Made by a program: the position numbers and the translations under genes. Positions 25,043 through 36,786 of a DNA stretch of 64,000 nucleotides are shown one piece after another (positions within the stretch are counted from its first letter, which is position 1; every line of letters starts with the position of its first letter). Source of the DNA: Leucogyrophana mollusca (Eukaryota > Basidiomycota > Agaricomycetes > Boletales); the NCBI GenBank assembly GCA_021014945.1, contig MU266359.1:117271-181270 (forward strand). The letters are read 5' to 3'. The notes beneath the pieces are model-generated. The model was given only the letters and a program-made list of their open reading frames with translations. It had not been told where the DNA came from and searched no databases.

Positions 25043-25615
25043 CCAAACGTTACAAAACCGTGACAAACGCAAAAGAAAATAATAACAACTCTACACTCGA
25101 AAGAATGAAAAATCCGCCAGCGCGAAAATCTGCGGATTTCAGTTTCAAGAATTTTCGCGCTTTCCGATTCTTCGTTGAAGGTCAAACGAGAAAGTTATTA
25201 TTTTTTTTGTGCCGCAGGTGCATATGACTAAGGTATCTGATAAGCTGCTGCAGTACGTGTGCACACCAGTTCATTGATTCTGCCACTGTCGACTATCACT
25301 GTGAATCCAGTGGACAACACACGATCGAGGATTATTGCTAGCTTGCACACTGAACTCCAAGTCCAAGTCATGCACCTGCCTCAGGTCTCATGTTGCTGGG
25401 TTCCAGGGCTACACCTGTTGAGATCTGAGCTCAGCTGGCTCACCGGTTCAGCATTTGTTCTTCACGGTAGGTTTCTGGCTCGACAGAGGATAGTTTATCG
25501 GTCATGGCTTAAGTTGATGGGCCAATCTGAGTCCTCTCTAATGATTGCTCACTGTGCCCAGTCGATCGGCATGTCGGCACAACTTATCCTTGCGCCTGTC
25601 ACAGGCATGTCACCT

Positions 25616-25655
25616 CACGTGATGTTGGATGGATTCGCATGAGGCCTACCTTAGT
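25616..25655 (-). repeat. Right terminal inverted repeat
   Basis: Reverse complement of 25003-25042 with 38 of 40 identical positions; the outer 29 bases are perfect. Confidence 0.85.
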
Positions 25656-25965
25656 GGGTACATCCTCCGGATTGCGTGCGACGGAAGGGATGGGTGGCAT
25701 CTGTGAGATTTCTGGCCTTGAAACTCAATCACTTGAGAAGACTATTTGTACGGCAGTCCGTTAACGCGTGCTCTGTCTTTCGGCGCTCGTTATGCAAGTC
25801 CAGATATATAATTGAGCTCACCTTTGCTTGGCCTGATGTCCAAAACCTCCATAAGTCACGTGATCGACGTTGGATGGGACAGCAGACACCACGTGCTTGA
25901 AACTGAACGTGCATTATCTCTGTCTGCGACTTTCCATATCGCCAGCCTTTGCACTCGGTCCACCG
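25656..25965. other. Region between MITE and trimethyllysine dioxygenase
   Basis: Presumed promoter and leader. A further CACGTG-like site (GTCACGTGATC) is at about 25856. The downstream reading frame remains open back to about 25870, so the leader could be shorter than drawn. Confidence 0.4.
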
Positions 25966-28007
25966 ATGCTCAGATTTTGTTCTCGGAATGTCCCAGGACA
26001 GCCGCTAAGAGTCTTGAATGCGCGGTGCACATCGAGGATTGCCTCGCTGCCCTTTGGCACATCGCTCGCCGTAAGCTCCGACCGTCTCCTGATATTCCCC
26101 AGGCTGGTAAATTCATGTATGCAGAATGTACGGAGTCAGACCTTTGACCACGTCCCATGGAACGGATTGAGCGCGAGATCTCTCTCCAGCTCTGCTGCTG
26201 CTGTCAACATTGTCGTGCCTTCCGATCAGCTGGGTTTCGCAGCTGGCAACTCACTCAGAGACTTGCCCATTTCTAACGCGGATGAGCGCAAGGTATCTGT
26301 ACTTTGGAGTCCTCAGAATTGGTCGCGCTTGTGGGTAACTGCTTGACTTGTCCCGCACACCTTTGAACATAGCCTCTGTTTGTGATTCACAAGTCATCAC
26401 ATTTGGCTAAGGGATCATTGTCGATGTGCCGACTGTTTCCATCCCGTCACGAAACAACGGCTCGTCAATACCTTTGAGGTGTTGTCGTTTCCTGGTTCCT
26501 GCGACAGCTACTAACAATAACTACATCCTCACCAGATCCCCCCTGACATCAAGCCAGTCCATGTGCAGTCGACCAAAGAAGGTCTCGAGGTCGTGTGTAA
26601 GTCTCAAATCGAATTGTTGAGGGTGTTTGTGCAAATCAAAATTGTAGGGCCCTCCACTTCCTCTGAGTTCCATTCGTCGTTTTATCCGTGGTCCTGGCTG
26701 CAAACCCACACGTATGATCCGCCGGCACAGGCAGCCCCACACAGCGAGCGCGTCCATTACATAGTATTTATGACCAAGGATTTTTTTGCTGACCGTGAGC
26801 TTAGTAGAAAAGTACTCTGGGGATCGAGCATCTCCAAGGCGCCTCCAACCATCACTTACAAAGAGGCCATGGACGAATCTGATCGAGGGCTATACAAGTG
26901 GCTAGCTAACATTGTGCGCTTTGCATACACAATGTCTTGCGAATCTCACCCGGTGTCGTATGATTAGGATCTGTTTGGTTTCTGTTTGGTCTCCGACGTC
27001 CCCCCCACTCCTGGTGCTACGGAGAAGCTTTCAGAGCGCATAGGCTTTATTAGAGAAACCCAGTGTTTGTTTCACCCTTACCGTGAACAATAAAGCGTGA
27101 CACTGATGGAATTGTAGATGGAAAATTTTGGGAATTTACTGCTGACCTTTCCAAAGGCGATACGGCGTACACGACCATGGCCCTCGGTGCACACACGGAC
27201 AATACATATTTTGTGAGTGGAGATCACTTCTTAGAGCTTAAAAGCACTGGAACTGACACATATTCATCGTCTATGTAAACTTGTCCTTTAGACTGACCCG
27301 TGTGGCTTACAGTTATTCCACTTACTCTCACACACTGAGGGCTCCGGGGGAGCGACCTTGCTCGTTGACGGTTTCTATGTCGCGTCAATCTTGAAAGAAC
27401 TATATCCTGAACTCCATTCCATCATTTCCCGGGTACCTATCCCAGCACATGCTGCTGGCGAACCCTCGGCACTGTATCAACCGAATGCACCTTCAGGATA
27501 CCCCGTATTGGCTCACGACATAGTGACAAATGAGCTAGTTCAAGTAAGGTGGAATAACGATGACCGAAGTGTCATGAGCAGACTGGACCCGTCACTGGTA
27601 GAGGATTGGTGCGTCGCCCCATCACAGGCGTTTCAATTTCGCCATATCTGACAACTAGGGGGTAATAGGTACAATGCTATAAGGGTGTGGCACAAACTTT
27701 TGACTAGTCCTGACTCGGAGTATTGGATCCAACTCACCCCTGGAACAGTATTGTGTGCGTATTTATAACTTTTGATTTGAGGAGGCGCCCCTAACTTGTC
27801 GACATAGCGGTCGATAACCATAGAGTCCTCCATGGCCGCTCGGCTTTCGAGGGGAAGCGGAGGGTGTGCGGCGCATACATTGGGGTCGACGAGTACCGTT
27901 CTAAGTTGACCGTTTTGCGAGAGAAATTCGACCCGAAGTTCAAGTTCGCCGCCCAAGGACGCGATCATAAGGCCGGTGGGCGCAGCATCTGGAGTCCAGC
28001 ACTTTGA
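25966..28007 (+). CDS. Trimethyllysine dioxygenase (BBOX/TMLH family)
   Basis: Fe(II)/2-oxoglutarate dioxygenase for the first step of carnitine synthesis. The N-terminus (MLRFCSRNVPGQPLRVLNAR...) is Arg-rich and acid-poor, compatible with a mitochondrial presequence. An N-terminal zinc-type domain reads HHIWLRDHCRCADCFHPVTK, then IPPDIKPVHVQS and FYPWSWLQTHTYDPP. The catalytic part has GFCLVSDVPPTPGATEKLSE, GFIRETQYGKFWEFTADL, the iron motif GAHTDNTYF, GGATLLVDGFYVA, LVQVRWNNDDRSV, and the distal histidine plus 2-oxoglutarate Arg in VDNHRVLHGRSAF. The Gln in RETQYG replaces a residue that is usually His. Seven GT-AG introns join in frame, one with a weak donor (GTTTGT, 27064). An in-frame segment after HSER (26751-26810) may be an unrecognised intron. 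Gamma-butyrobetaine dioxygenase is the closest alternative. Confidence 0.87.
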
Positions 28008-28276
28008 GATTGAGGGGAGCCGTTTACTGCCACACGGGTGGCTGCATCATGAAGCTCCACATGTGGTTCCTACTTATGACCGTGATGATCATGCATCATG
28101 CCCTTCCACGTTGATATCTTGAATGTTTAGTATGGATAATCGTCGTCCGAGTATATTATATTGCATGTTGAAGCAAATTCGGCGGTATGAAGGGAATTAT
28201 TGTTCTAGATGTACATTCGTCAGGTATTCGTCATGCTCGTACACGTCCTGAAATTGCGGTCATAAAATCGATGACT

Positions 28277-30178
28277 TCAACTATCAATTTGTTTAGACTT
28301 AAACTCGAGCACGCTAGACTCTCCCAAGTCCCAGATCTTCTCCAGACTAAGTCCGGCGAGGTCCCTAAAGGCGTCCAGCGAGTCAGATCAGACATTTCGG
28401 CCAACAGCGCAAACCGGTGCACTTACCCAAGTGTCAGGCACTCGTTTAAGTTGCGCTCTCTGGCGTTATGGAGTAGCATCATAACGAGGTCAGACTCGTA
28501 CATGCGCGCGTTACCAGCACCAAAGTTTGGCAACATTGGTTCAGGTGCCTGACAGATGATACCTGATTAACAAATGTTGCAGTGCTGGGATCGCATTACA
28601 CATACCACGCCCGTGCTGCAATGCGACGTATCATCACGTTGCCCTCGACTGGCAAATTGCAATACAAAGCCCTCTATAGTGAGTTAAATCAGTAAGTTGT
28701 CCTCGCCTACCACCCGTGGAATTCTCACCGATGAGCAAACGGCTGTGAGGAGCCATCGCTTGCCGAACATTGCGGAGGATAACAGCGGCTTCCGCGTCGG
28801 GCCAGTCATGTATGATGTTCCTCAGCTGAAACAGTTGAGTATAATAGGCGTTGAGGCACGACAGCACTCACGTAGTAAACGTCTTGGCCTTTCACGGGAG
28901 CTTCGCGCAAGAAGTCCAGTGGCAAAAACTCAACCTTCTGCCTTTGGAGAACTTCGGGACCATTGCTATCCCAATACTAACCGAAAATAGTTGTGATCTC
29001 GGGGCTGTGACGAACAATGAAATAATTGTACCTCGCGTGCTTGGATAAGTACTTCTCCCATGTCGTGACATGTAATCTGTAGGTGTGGATACGTCTTTGC
29101 CAGGGGCAGCGAGAAGGCACCGATACCAGAGCCGACATCGCATACTGTTGCAACTTCGTTCCAGGGGAAAACTGCCTAACGTTGAAATACACGAAAAGGA
29201 CTGAGGTGGAGAAGCTTACGATTTAAAACGGAAAGGGAGCCCGTCACCGACCCCAGGCCAATCATAGCACGGTGATAGTTCTGTGAATGAATAGCAGAAA
29301 TGAGCGTTCAGTATAAGTCGTCGGCGAGTAAACAAACTTCTCGTTTCTTCGGCTGGTAATACATCGTCACTGGCGGTCAGGAAGTGATTTAGGAAGAAAG
29401 ACCTGAGACACGTACATCGGACTGCATCAAATCAAACAGTGTTCCTTTCACCCCCTTGTCCCTCAAGGCATACATGATAGGAGCATTCGTGGGGTTGTTT
29501 GAAAGTGAAACTTCGGGGTCTGTCAAATTTTCATAGAGAACAGAAGCACCCTTCACGCCTGCGTCCGTGTGCATCCCGGCAAGGATAGCCACGTTTCCGG
29601 AAGAGAGAAGTCCGAGGGACAGTCGATTGTTGGTGAATACGTCGGGCTTGACTGTAAATTTAGGTGAGACTAAGCTTTGCACCTTGGCTTTAACATCATC
29701 GGACCTTCACGATAGCAACCCCTCGTTGCAAGAAGGCGGAGGATACGAGAGAGTTTTCTCTCGTCGATGCGCACCTTCTGCGAAAGCTCGCGCACATGAA
29801 GTCCGTCGGGATGCTCAGTGAGGATGTTGGTGATGTCGGCGCGGATCGCCACGCGAACACACGCCCAGTCGTAAGACCCGACGATCTAATATTCTCCTGA
29901 GGAAAAATATAAACTTGGGGAAAGACGAGGTTAACGCTCACGTTTGTGATAGTGTGCTGAGGTGAGGCCAAAGTGACGCATAGCTGTTGGCAAGCGCCTT
30001 CCAATAATCGTACTGCTTTCTTGAGAGCGAGCGTATCGTGTGCTGAATCCAGGGGATGGGGCGTCGCGGTGTCAATCGTAGGCACCTCACCCCCAGCCTT
30101 CTCGTACTCGACGATGGCGGCGGTAGTAGCAGAATTTATGACAGCGAGAAGAGCTTTCAGTTGAGACTTGCCAGACAT
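28277..30178 (-). CDS. COMT-type O-methyltransferase
   Basis: SAM-dependent O-methyltransferase of the plant-COMT/fungal OMT family. The N-terminal dimerisation and winged-helix part starts MSGKSQLKALLAVINSATTA and includes TNILTEHPDGLHVRELSQKV and KLSRILRLLATRGCYRE, then PDVFTNNRLSLGLLSS. The SAM domain has a VCDVGSGIGAFS-like glycine motif (around 29130), LQITCHDMGEVL and LRNIIHDWPDAEAAVILRNV with the catalytic His-Asp pair. The C-terminus reads LAGLSLEKIWDLGESS and ends KQIDS. About ten introns; the boundaries between 28560 and 28735 are uncertain, the rest splice in frame. The acceptor substrate cannot be predicted. No biosynthetic gene is adjacent, so it is not evidently part of a metabolite cluster. 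Confidence 0.85.
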
Positions 30179-31281
30179 GACGGCTTCAGTTGAGGGATAA
30201 TAGTACATCGACAAGACACACGCACCAGTATAAATATTCCTGCACAGCACTGGTACACCTTAATCTCGAGGAGCAAAATACGGCGCTAACAGATGGACTG
30301 GAAAGGGTGAGCCCTCTTCGAAACGATTACGGACATTACCAAGAAGGATGCTGATGATCTGGGACCTTCAGATTCCGCCTCGCTCACTCCACTGGATTCA
30401 TCCGACATCTCTCCCCTATGTCACGCAAATTCCTGGTCAGGGAAAGGATGGAAACCGAGGCACACTTCCAATTGCGTTTCCATCGCCTCTCGTCTAACAC
30501 AGAAATGGACATTCACCATCAACTTTCTGGTGCCTTGTCTCAGCGTAGGCGCCAGATACGAGGATAAATAAGCTGATACAGAAGGGAATCGCCTCCCTTC
30601 CTAGCTCGCTCGGGATCTGTGATGGGTGTATCCGCTGAAGGCTTTCATGGATATATGCAGCTTTGCTAAGTTGAGGAACCGGTCTTCGGTTCTCAGTATA
30701 TTGTACTTGCCAGCTTTACCGAGCTTTAACAATGACACAGGCCCTGGCTAACTCGAAGTGACGTGCATGACGTTCAAAGCACGACTTATCAGACGAGGGC
30801 TGAAGTGCGGAGAAGACATGTCTGCTGCTGCAGTAGTAAACCCGGATTCCAGCAAACGTTATGGATCATCGTGTTCCCCTTCTAGTATGCCGTGTCGACG
30901 GAGTGCTTGGTTTCCGAGTTATTGATATGGGGCCTGGCCAACGCGCGTCGCGCGGCTGCGCTCCAAAGAGTTTGGTTCATGTGAATGTAGAGTTTGGGGA
31001 AGTCGCACATCACATCTGGCCCTGATCGAGGAATTGATGGTGCGTGTGGGTCGGGTCATGGAAAGTAATGGGCGCGTTGTTGGAAGCAGTGTGTTTTTGA
31101 AAGAAAACAAAGGTCTGACGTGAATACCATTTGGCGGAGTCGAAAGATTGAAGGAGATTAAGTACAACCCCGGTTTCCGGGGCATTGCCATACTCACGAT
31201 GTTACCGCCGTTTTGCTCGTTGACAGATTGCTAACCATGAGAAGACAAAGAACAAATAGCTGCCAATCCACCGTAGCTCCA
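30179..31281. other. Intergenic, promoter of the O-methyltransferase
   Basis: About 1.1 kb between the O-methyltransferase start and the 3' end of the homoaconitase gene. Small frames on the minus strand (for example 30919-31197) have no family resemblance. Confidence 0.45.
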
Positions 31282-33530
31282 TCACGAAGGACTCTGGATC
31301 GACTTCAGTATGTAGCCTTCTAAGCCCCCGCATACCCATAACTCCTGCACACTCGCTCCGACGGTCCTTATACCATAGACCTTTTCATCCCCTCCAGGCC
31401 CGCGCACGGTGATACTTCCGGTCATCATACCTATTCTTATCTCATGGCCCTTGTTCACCGTTAGTTCACCTTCCTTGCCCCCGGCACCACGTTTCCCATC
31501 TTTGGCGTAAGCATCCGTAAGATCCTTGATAAGGTCGGGGCACTCCAGGCACACCAGCCCATTGTTAATTGCATTGCGCTTGAAGATATCCCCAAACGAC
31601 CCTGCGACTACAACCGGGACACCCGCCGCTTTGAGAGCGGTCGCAGCTTGCTCACGGGAGGATCCTGTGCCGAAGTTGTACCCCGATACAAGGATAACGC
31701 CCTGCTTGGTATTATCCGAGTTTGGGAGCGGTGTTTTCTGTTGGTTCAACGAGGCGACAAGTGCAGCAAAGGCGGTGTCGTAGTTCTCCATTACTACCTG
31801 TGCCTGACGCTCGAGCGTTATGTCGTCTTGGTAGGTATATTTCCCGGGGTACAGCGCATCTGTGTTGAGATTGTCCTGAGGAGCGAACAACAGCCGGCCT
31901 GAGAATGTGGAGGGGAAGCCAGGATATAATGGCTCTTCAGATACAGAGGAGGTCGACGATGAAGCTGACGAAGCGCCTATTGCGAGAGAAAAGGTTGGAG
32001 TGCCAGTGGGGGGAAGGCGTGCCGGATCTAGTGATGTGGGTCCGCAAATGAACCCTTTCACAGCGCTGGCTGCCACGACGGCCGGGCTGGCAAGATACGC
32101 CTGAGCTTTTGGGTGGCCCATCCTCCCTTTGTAGTTCCGATTGGTCGCACTAATCCCGGTCTCACCCTCCTCCAACAATCCTGTCCCAAGGCCGATACAT
32201 GGGCCACAGCCGGCAGGCAGCACCTTCGCGCCCGAGGCGATCAATGTTTCCCAATGCCCGAGCCTTTCAGACTCTTGCTGCACGACTGAGCTGGCTGCAG
32301 CAATGTAAAACTCGACTCCGGGAGCGACCTTGTTGCCCTTCATCACTGCTGCTGCCGCTGCGATGTCGGAGACGCGCGAATTAGTGCAGCTGACGAGATA
32401 CGCTTTTTGGATGGGAATCTGAGCATCCTCGAGGACGGGAAGAGGAGTGGATACTTTAACGCTGTTTGGGCCTGAGACATGGGGGACGAGGGTAGATAGA
32501 TCGAAGACGAGATGAGAAGAGTATTCTGCTCCAGTGTCTGAGTGTAAGTTGGTGGCGCGGAGGGCATCAAGTCTGCGGCGATTAATACGAGGGTGTTCGG
32601 GTGGAGGAGGAATTGACGACGAAGATGTTGACGAGGAGAAGGTACGCAGCTCAAGCTTTTTGAGGCCTTGTTCGTACCAACTGAACAGAGTTTCGTCAAC
32701 AGGGAAGACGCCCACGAGTGCGCCCCATTCCGTAGTCATGTTCGCAATCGTTAAACGGTCGTCAACCGATAGAGCGGATATACCGTCGCCAGTAAATTCG
32801 ATAGCAGCATTGAGCACTTCGTCCTTGTTAAAGGAGCCGCACAATGCGACAATAACATCTTTTCCCGTTACGCCGGGCGCGAGCGTGCCTCGCAGCTCGA
32901 CCTTAACCATCCGAGGAACCTGCCACCATGTTTTTCCTGTTGCCCAGAGAGCTGCGGCGTCAGTCCGCACAATCGGCGTCCCGACACAGCCCACGCCGCC
33001 GTACATATTGCTGTGACTATCACTGGCAACAGTTAGAGTGTGGGGAAAGGCGTAACCCTCTTCTACGAGCACTTGGTGACCGATCCCCCGTCCTGCGGGG
33101 TAGAAGTTTATTCCGTGCTGCCGAGCGAATGCCTCGATGTTGGCATATTTCGCGAGATTTTTCTCCGACTTGTTTTGCACGTCGTGGTCGAGGGTGAAAA
33201 CGGTTTGTCTGGGATTTTCTATTCGTGTTGCGCCAATAGACTTGAATCTGGAAGCTGTTCAGTACATTTTGGTCGGGAGATAGTAAAGCGAGAGTAAGCA
33301 CACTTGGATATGACAGGCCCAGTGTTGTCGTGGGTCATAACGTGCTCGGGGCGTATCATGACATAGTCCCCGGCCTTCACAACCTTTCCGTCCGGAAGTC
33401 CTACAGTGTACTTTTGGACCACTTTCTCGATGATTGTTTGTGGCACCCGAGGGCTGCTAGAGGCGGCGGTTGCCAACAATCTTGTAGGACCGAGTCTGGT
33501 CCAGGAGAACAGACTGCTTGATAGTCGCAT
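31282..33530 (-). CDS. LYS4: Homoaconitase, mitochondrial
   Basis: [4Fe-4S] hydro-lyase converting homocitrate to homoisocitrate in the fungal alpha-aminoadipate lysine pathway. Exon 1 encodes a mitochondrial presequence (MRLSSSLFSWTRLGPTRLLA) and VVKAGDYVMIRPEHVMTHDN. The single intron (GT-AG, near 33302-33248) precedes FKSIGATRIENPRQTVFTLD. Further motifs: ASDSHSNMYGGVGCVGTP, the cluster cysteines in VSCTNSRVSD and GCGPCIGLG, and the C-terminal swivel domain with GYNFGTGSSREQAATALKAA. About 730 residues, normal for the family. Position-specific homoaconitase features and the lack of cytosolic aconitase hallmarks support LYS4 over aconitase. All three cluster cysteines are present. Confidence 0.95.
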
Positions 33531-33817
33531 CACGCTGGGTTCTTGAGGATGGTCGTAGACTTTGAAGCGCACTGACAGAGACTGACAATGACACCCAGTC
33601 AAAAATCCGTCTAACCAGATCAATGGACAACGAACGCTTGGAACCGAAAACAATAATGTGAAGCCGAACAAAGCCGTCGGGTAGCTCTTACAGCACCATG
33701 GTCAGATCTCAGTCATTCTTCACACTAAAAACCTTCTGTGCATGTACATATACAGTTTATTAATGGTGGATAGGTGCGCCGACTTGGATGTATAGAACGT
33801 ATCCAAACTCTGTCAGC

Positions 33818-34673
33818 CTAAGCACCGATAGCGGCAGCAAGGGGTGCTGTCGCTGGAGGGTTGGTAACCTTCTGAGTTACCACAGGTGCAGTAGTAGTCG
33901 TAATATCTGCATCTTTTGGCGGAGTCGCAGATTCCGATGAGGAAGGGACATGGTTTATCTTCGCTTTCTTCTTCTTTTTCAGTAAACCTAAGTCAGTAGT
34001 GTCAGATCGCTTACAGCATGAAGCGGAGGTTGTCCCTACCTGCTGTTACAGCCGTCTTGACGCTGTCAACAATCTCGCGACTCTCTTCTAGATACTCAGA
34101 ATCATCGAATCGATGTTTCGTGCCCGCCAAAGACTCGGGATCGGCGTGCTTAATCTTCTTCTCCAGTGCCTCTAGCTTTGCAATACGGGCCTCAGCCTCC
34201 GCCTTCTTCCGCAGGGGTTCATTGGCCTGGTACTCAGCCAACCTGTCAAGTAGGGTTAATAGGCACACACGGTAGGTCTGATAAGCAAATGCTTACTTCT
34301 TAGCAGTCTTGATAGTGCTTAATCTGCGACCACTGAGATCTCGGCATGAATCATTGTTACTCGTCTTCTGGCTGCTCATGCGACCTCCTGCAGCACGCAA
34401 CTGAGAGCCAAAACCACCCTTTCCCCCTCTGAGGCGTGGCATAAGCCGTAAGGTGATGAGATTGGACGTCGGGCCATGAAGAGCAGAGATGATGGTTTTA
34501 GCTGGTGGAATAGAACCGGCATGGGGGGATATAGTCAGGTCATCGCAGGCAGGTAAGTCGGGATAACGGTCGCATAACAGCTCGTACAGATCTTCAAAAC
34601 GTGTTTCTGAAGGAACCGACAGAGAAAGCGTCGGGAAGGGCGCAAATGTAGAGAAAAGGACTGTTGTCGACAT
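33818..34673 (-). CDS. SDE2: Sde2-like ubiquitin-fold protein (splicing/genome stability)
   Basis: N-terminal ubiquitin-like fold ([20 protein letters not shown] ... [13 protein letters not shown]) immediately followed by [17 protein letters not shown], the hallmark of Sde2. In the known family a deubiquitinase cleaves after GG, releasing Sde2-C beginning KGG, which joins the spliceosome and promotes splicing of selected introns; human SDE2 also binds PCNA. The remainder is a conserved block ([15 protein letters not shown], then [18 protein letters not shown]) and a Lys-rich tail ending [10 protein letters not shown]. At least two introns. The cleavage site GG~KGG is intact. It is transcribed toward LYS4 and diverges from the DUF1295 gene over 220 bp. 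Confidence 0.88.
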
Positions 34674-34892
34674 GATGGCTGTCCGGGAACAAGGAGCCTC
34701 GGTTATGTGACATGGTCATGTGACGAGTGTCACCGTGTGACTGCTTTGTGACCGACGGCCAATCACCAACAAATGTGACGTCAATGCCTTCCTCTGATCG
34801 AGGTTGCCTTTTAACCAGTTCCCATCATCCAGACTATCTATTCCTTCAGCACAAACGACCCTATCCTTACCGCTCGGTCAAGGAATTCCAGC

Positions 34893-36235
34893 ATGGACTC
34901 ATTTCACGTTCTCAATGAGCAGGCGCCAACGTTTGTATGGCCTGTGAAGTTCTGCGTAGCTATGACAGCAACAACTTATGTTCTCTCGCTCCTCACCGGA
35001 AACGTCTCCCAAGTGGACAGAGTATGGACATTCCTGCCAACTATATATACGGCGTACTATGCTTTACTTCCGCTATGGCCCCGGGTCGCTCCCACTTTCT
35101 TCTTCCCCTATACCCCTGAAGCAATAAGCTCCTCTATTGGCGGGAGTTTCAGTCCTCGCGCCTTACTCATGCTGGCACTGGTGGTGAGCCTATCCTCATG
35201 GGTACTGTTTTACTGCACGGCGAGCTCAATTTTAACTCTTGCCAGGTAACATGGATGTTTCGGTGAGCAGTTCGATACATTTGGGACAATCGATTCCGTT
35301 AACACGCGTTTCGTGGTTAGCTTGAGCTATAACACCTGGCGTCGCGGACTATTTAGTTTGTGAGTATCATTTACTCACCTTAATCCTCGGTGATTGACAA
35401 GTTCACGCAGAAAGGATGAAGACTATAGGTGGGAAATTCTTCGCCAGAAAATCCCGAAAGCGCTCTTCCAGTTGTTCAACCTTACTTTCATTGGTATGCA
35501 TCTGGTCTGACTGCCATCTATCCGGCGCGCAGCTGATTCGTAATTCATACAGCGATTGCACAGAACATCATCCTATTCTTGCTGGGCATCCCTACGCAGA
35601 TCGCTGTTTCTCAGCCCCACACCTCTCTCGGCGTGTCGGACTATGTGCTTGGTACCCTCGGCTTTTTGGTCATACTCATCGAGTTCACTGCGGACAACCA
35701 ACAGTACTCGTTCCAGACATACAAGCAATCTGGGAAGCTCAATATGAACGAATGGCCTGGTGCCCGGATTCGCTGGACGCCTCAGGATGCGGAGAGAGGG
35801 TTTGTCACCCGAGGCTTGTGGGCTTGGTCTAGGCATCCAAATTTCTTCTGCGAGCAATCATTTTGGGTCAGTCTTATATTATTTTGACTCGTTGGATCAC
35901 CTTTTGACCGAGACTCGTTGCAGGTCATCATCAACTTCTTCCCGCTCCTGTCTTCATCGTCCCGTGAACTCGCACTCTCAACGACGTCGATAACCTCGCT
36001 CGCTCCCCTCTTGCCGTGCCTAGTGCTTTGCAGCCTTTTCTATTCATCCACACTTTTCACCGAGGGTATCTCTCTCTCCAAATACCCCATCGCTTACGCG
36101 GCATACCAACAACGCGTCGGCATGTTCATACCTCTGCTTACCCCTGTTTGGGGCTTTTTCTTAAGCTTACAGGGGAAGAAGGAGGAGGTCGATCAATTGG
36201 TGTATGGGATAGGCGATCGGAAGAAGTTGGCGTGA
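34893..36235 (+). CDS. DUF1295 / steroid 5-alpha-reductase-like membrane protein
   Basis: Polytopic protein with an N-terminal helix KFCVAMTATTYVLSLL and a short segment SYNTWRRGLFSLKDEDYRWE, which is diagnostic for DUF1295. Two helices follow (IILFLLGIPTQIAV, GVSDYVLGTLGFLVILIEF), then the cofactor-proximal motif RGLWAWSRHPNFFCEQSFW shared with steroid 5-alpha reductases and isoprenylcysteine methyltransferases. The C-terminal segment carries SKYPIAYAAYQQRVGMFIPL. About 330 residues and six introns, all GT-AG. An NADPH-dependent reductase of a sterol or fatty substrate is inferred from the fold family; the substrate is unknown. Confidence 0.85.
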
Positions 36236-36786
36236 TTGTGTATCGCCACGATGGAGGCTCGGTGCAACTGTCGACTCGCTCGCATTCTATTTATCGCCGG
36301 AAGTGAATCGCGCTCGCTATTTACTTTCTGTTTTCAATGCCTTTGGCGATTACCAGCATAGCTTGACTCCATCCGGCACTTGCCAATACTGAGTCCTGAG
36401 TTCTAACCACCGGAGGACGAGCTCACGTCGAATAAGATCTGATACTCAAATTCTAATCGCGTTATCGAGGCATATCCCTCGCCCGTGGTCGGTGAGTGCC
36501 GGTTAACGTAGACTGTCGACCGCTGGCGCGCCACCACGTTCTGAGTCAACATACTAGTTCGTACCTCATCTACATCAGTGGTGTCAAACAACACTGGTGA
36601 CGCCTTGTATCTTGAAGCTGTGCCTGGAGTTCATATTCCTTACTGCAATAAAATAAGTTCGATTCAGACATGCTTGCGAGCTGCTCCGCTACCGACCCAA
36701 CTTGAATGGTGAGGATCTTAATCCATCCTCCACACTCGACTTCATCCCACCACTAGTAGAACCATCACGACGGCTAACCAACAGCA
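36236..36786. other. Convergent spacer
   Basis: About 550 bp between the DUF1295 stop (+) and the C2H2 gene stop (-). Holds two 3' UTRs. No other gene was seen. Confidence 0.45.

Larger units (their letters stand above)
25003..25655. mobile_element. MITE-like element, 653 bp, with 40-bp terminal inverted repeats
   Basis: The left end begins ACTAAGGTAGGCCTCATGCG and the right end is its reverse complement; 38 of 40 terminal bases pair. No transposase-like reading frame lies inside, so it is non-autonomous if mobile. Each terminal repeat contains CACGTG, an E-box. A clear target-site duplication is not visible; GGGT occurs near both ends (24997-25000 and 25656-25659) but is offset by two bases on the left. 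The interior has a poly-T run (25201-25210). Its nearest genes are RAS1 (divergent, about 1.2 kb away) and the trimethyllysine dioxygenase, whose start lies about 310 bp downstream. Confidence 0.75.

Noticed and set aside
27061..27120. Apparent frameshift in trimethyllysine dioxygenase
   Set aside because: Using the donor at 27064 instead of 27062 gives an in-frame tyrosine codon and the conserved YGKFWEF.
28277..28450. Apparent frameshift at the 3' end of the O-methyltransferase
   Set aside because: A recount of the donor (CTTGG|GTAAGT) restores the frame into LAGLSLEKIWDLG, so the gene is intact there.
28277..33530. Biosynthetic gene cluster around the O-methyltransferase
   Set aside because: The neighbours are homoaconitase, Sde2 and carnitine-synthesis genes; there is no synthase, P450 or transporter to support a cluster.
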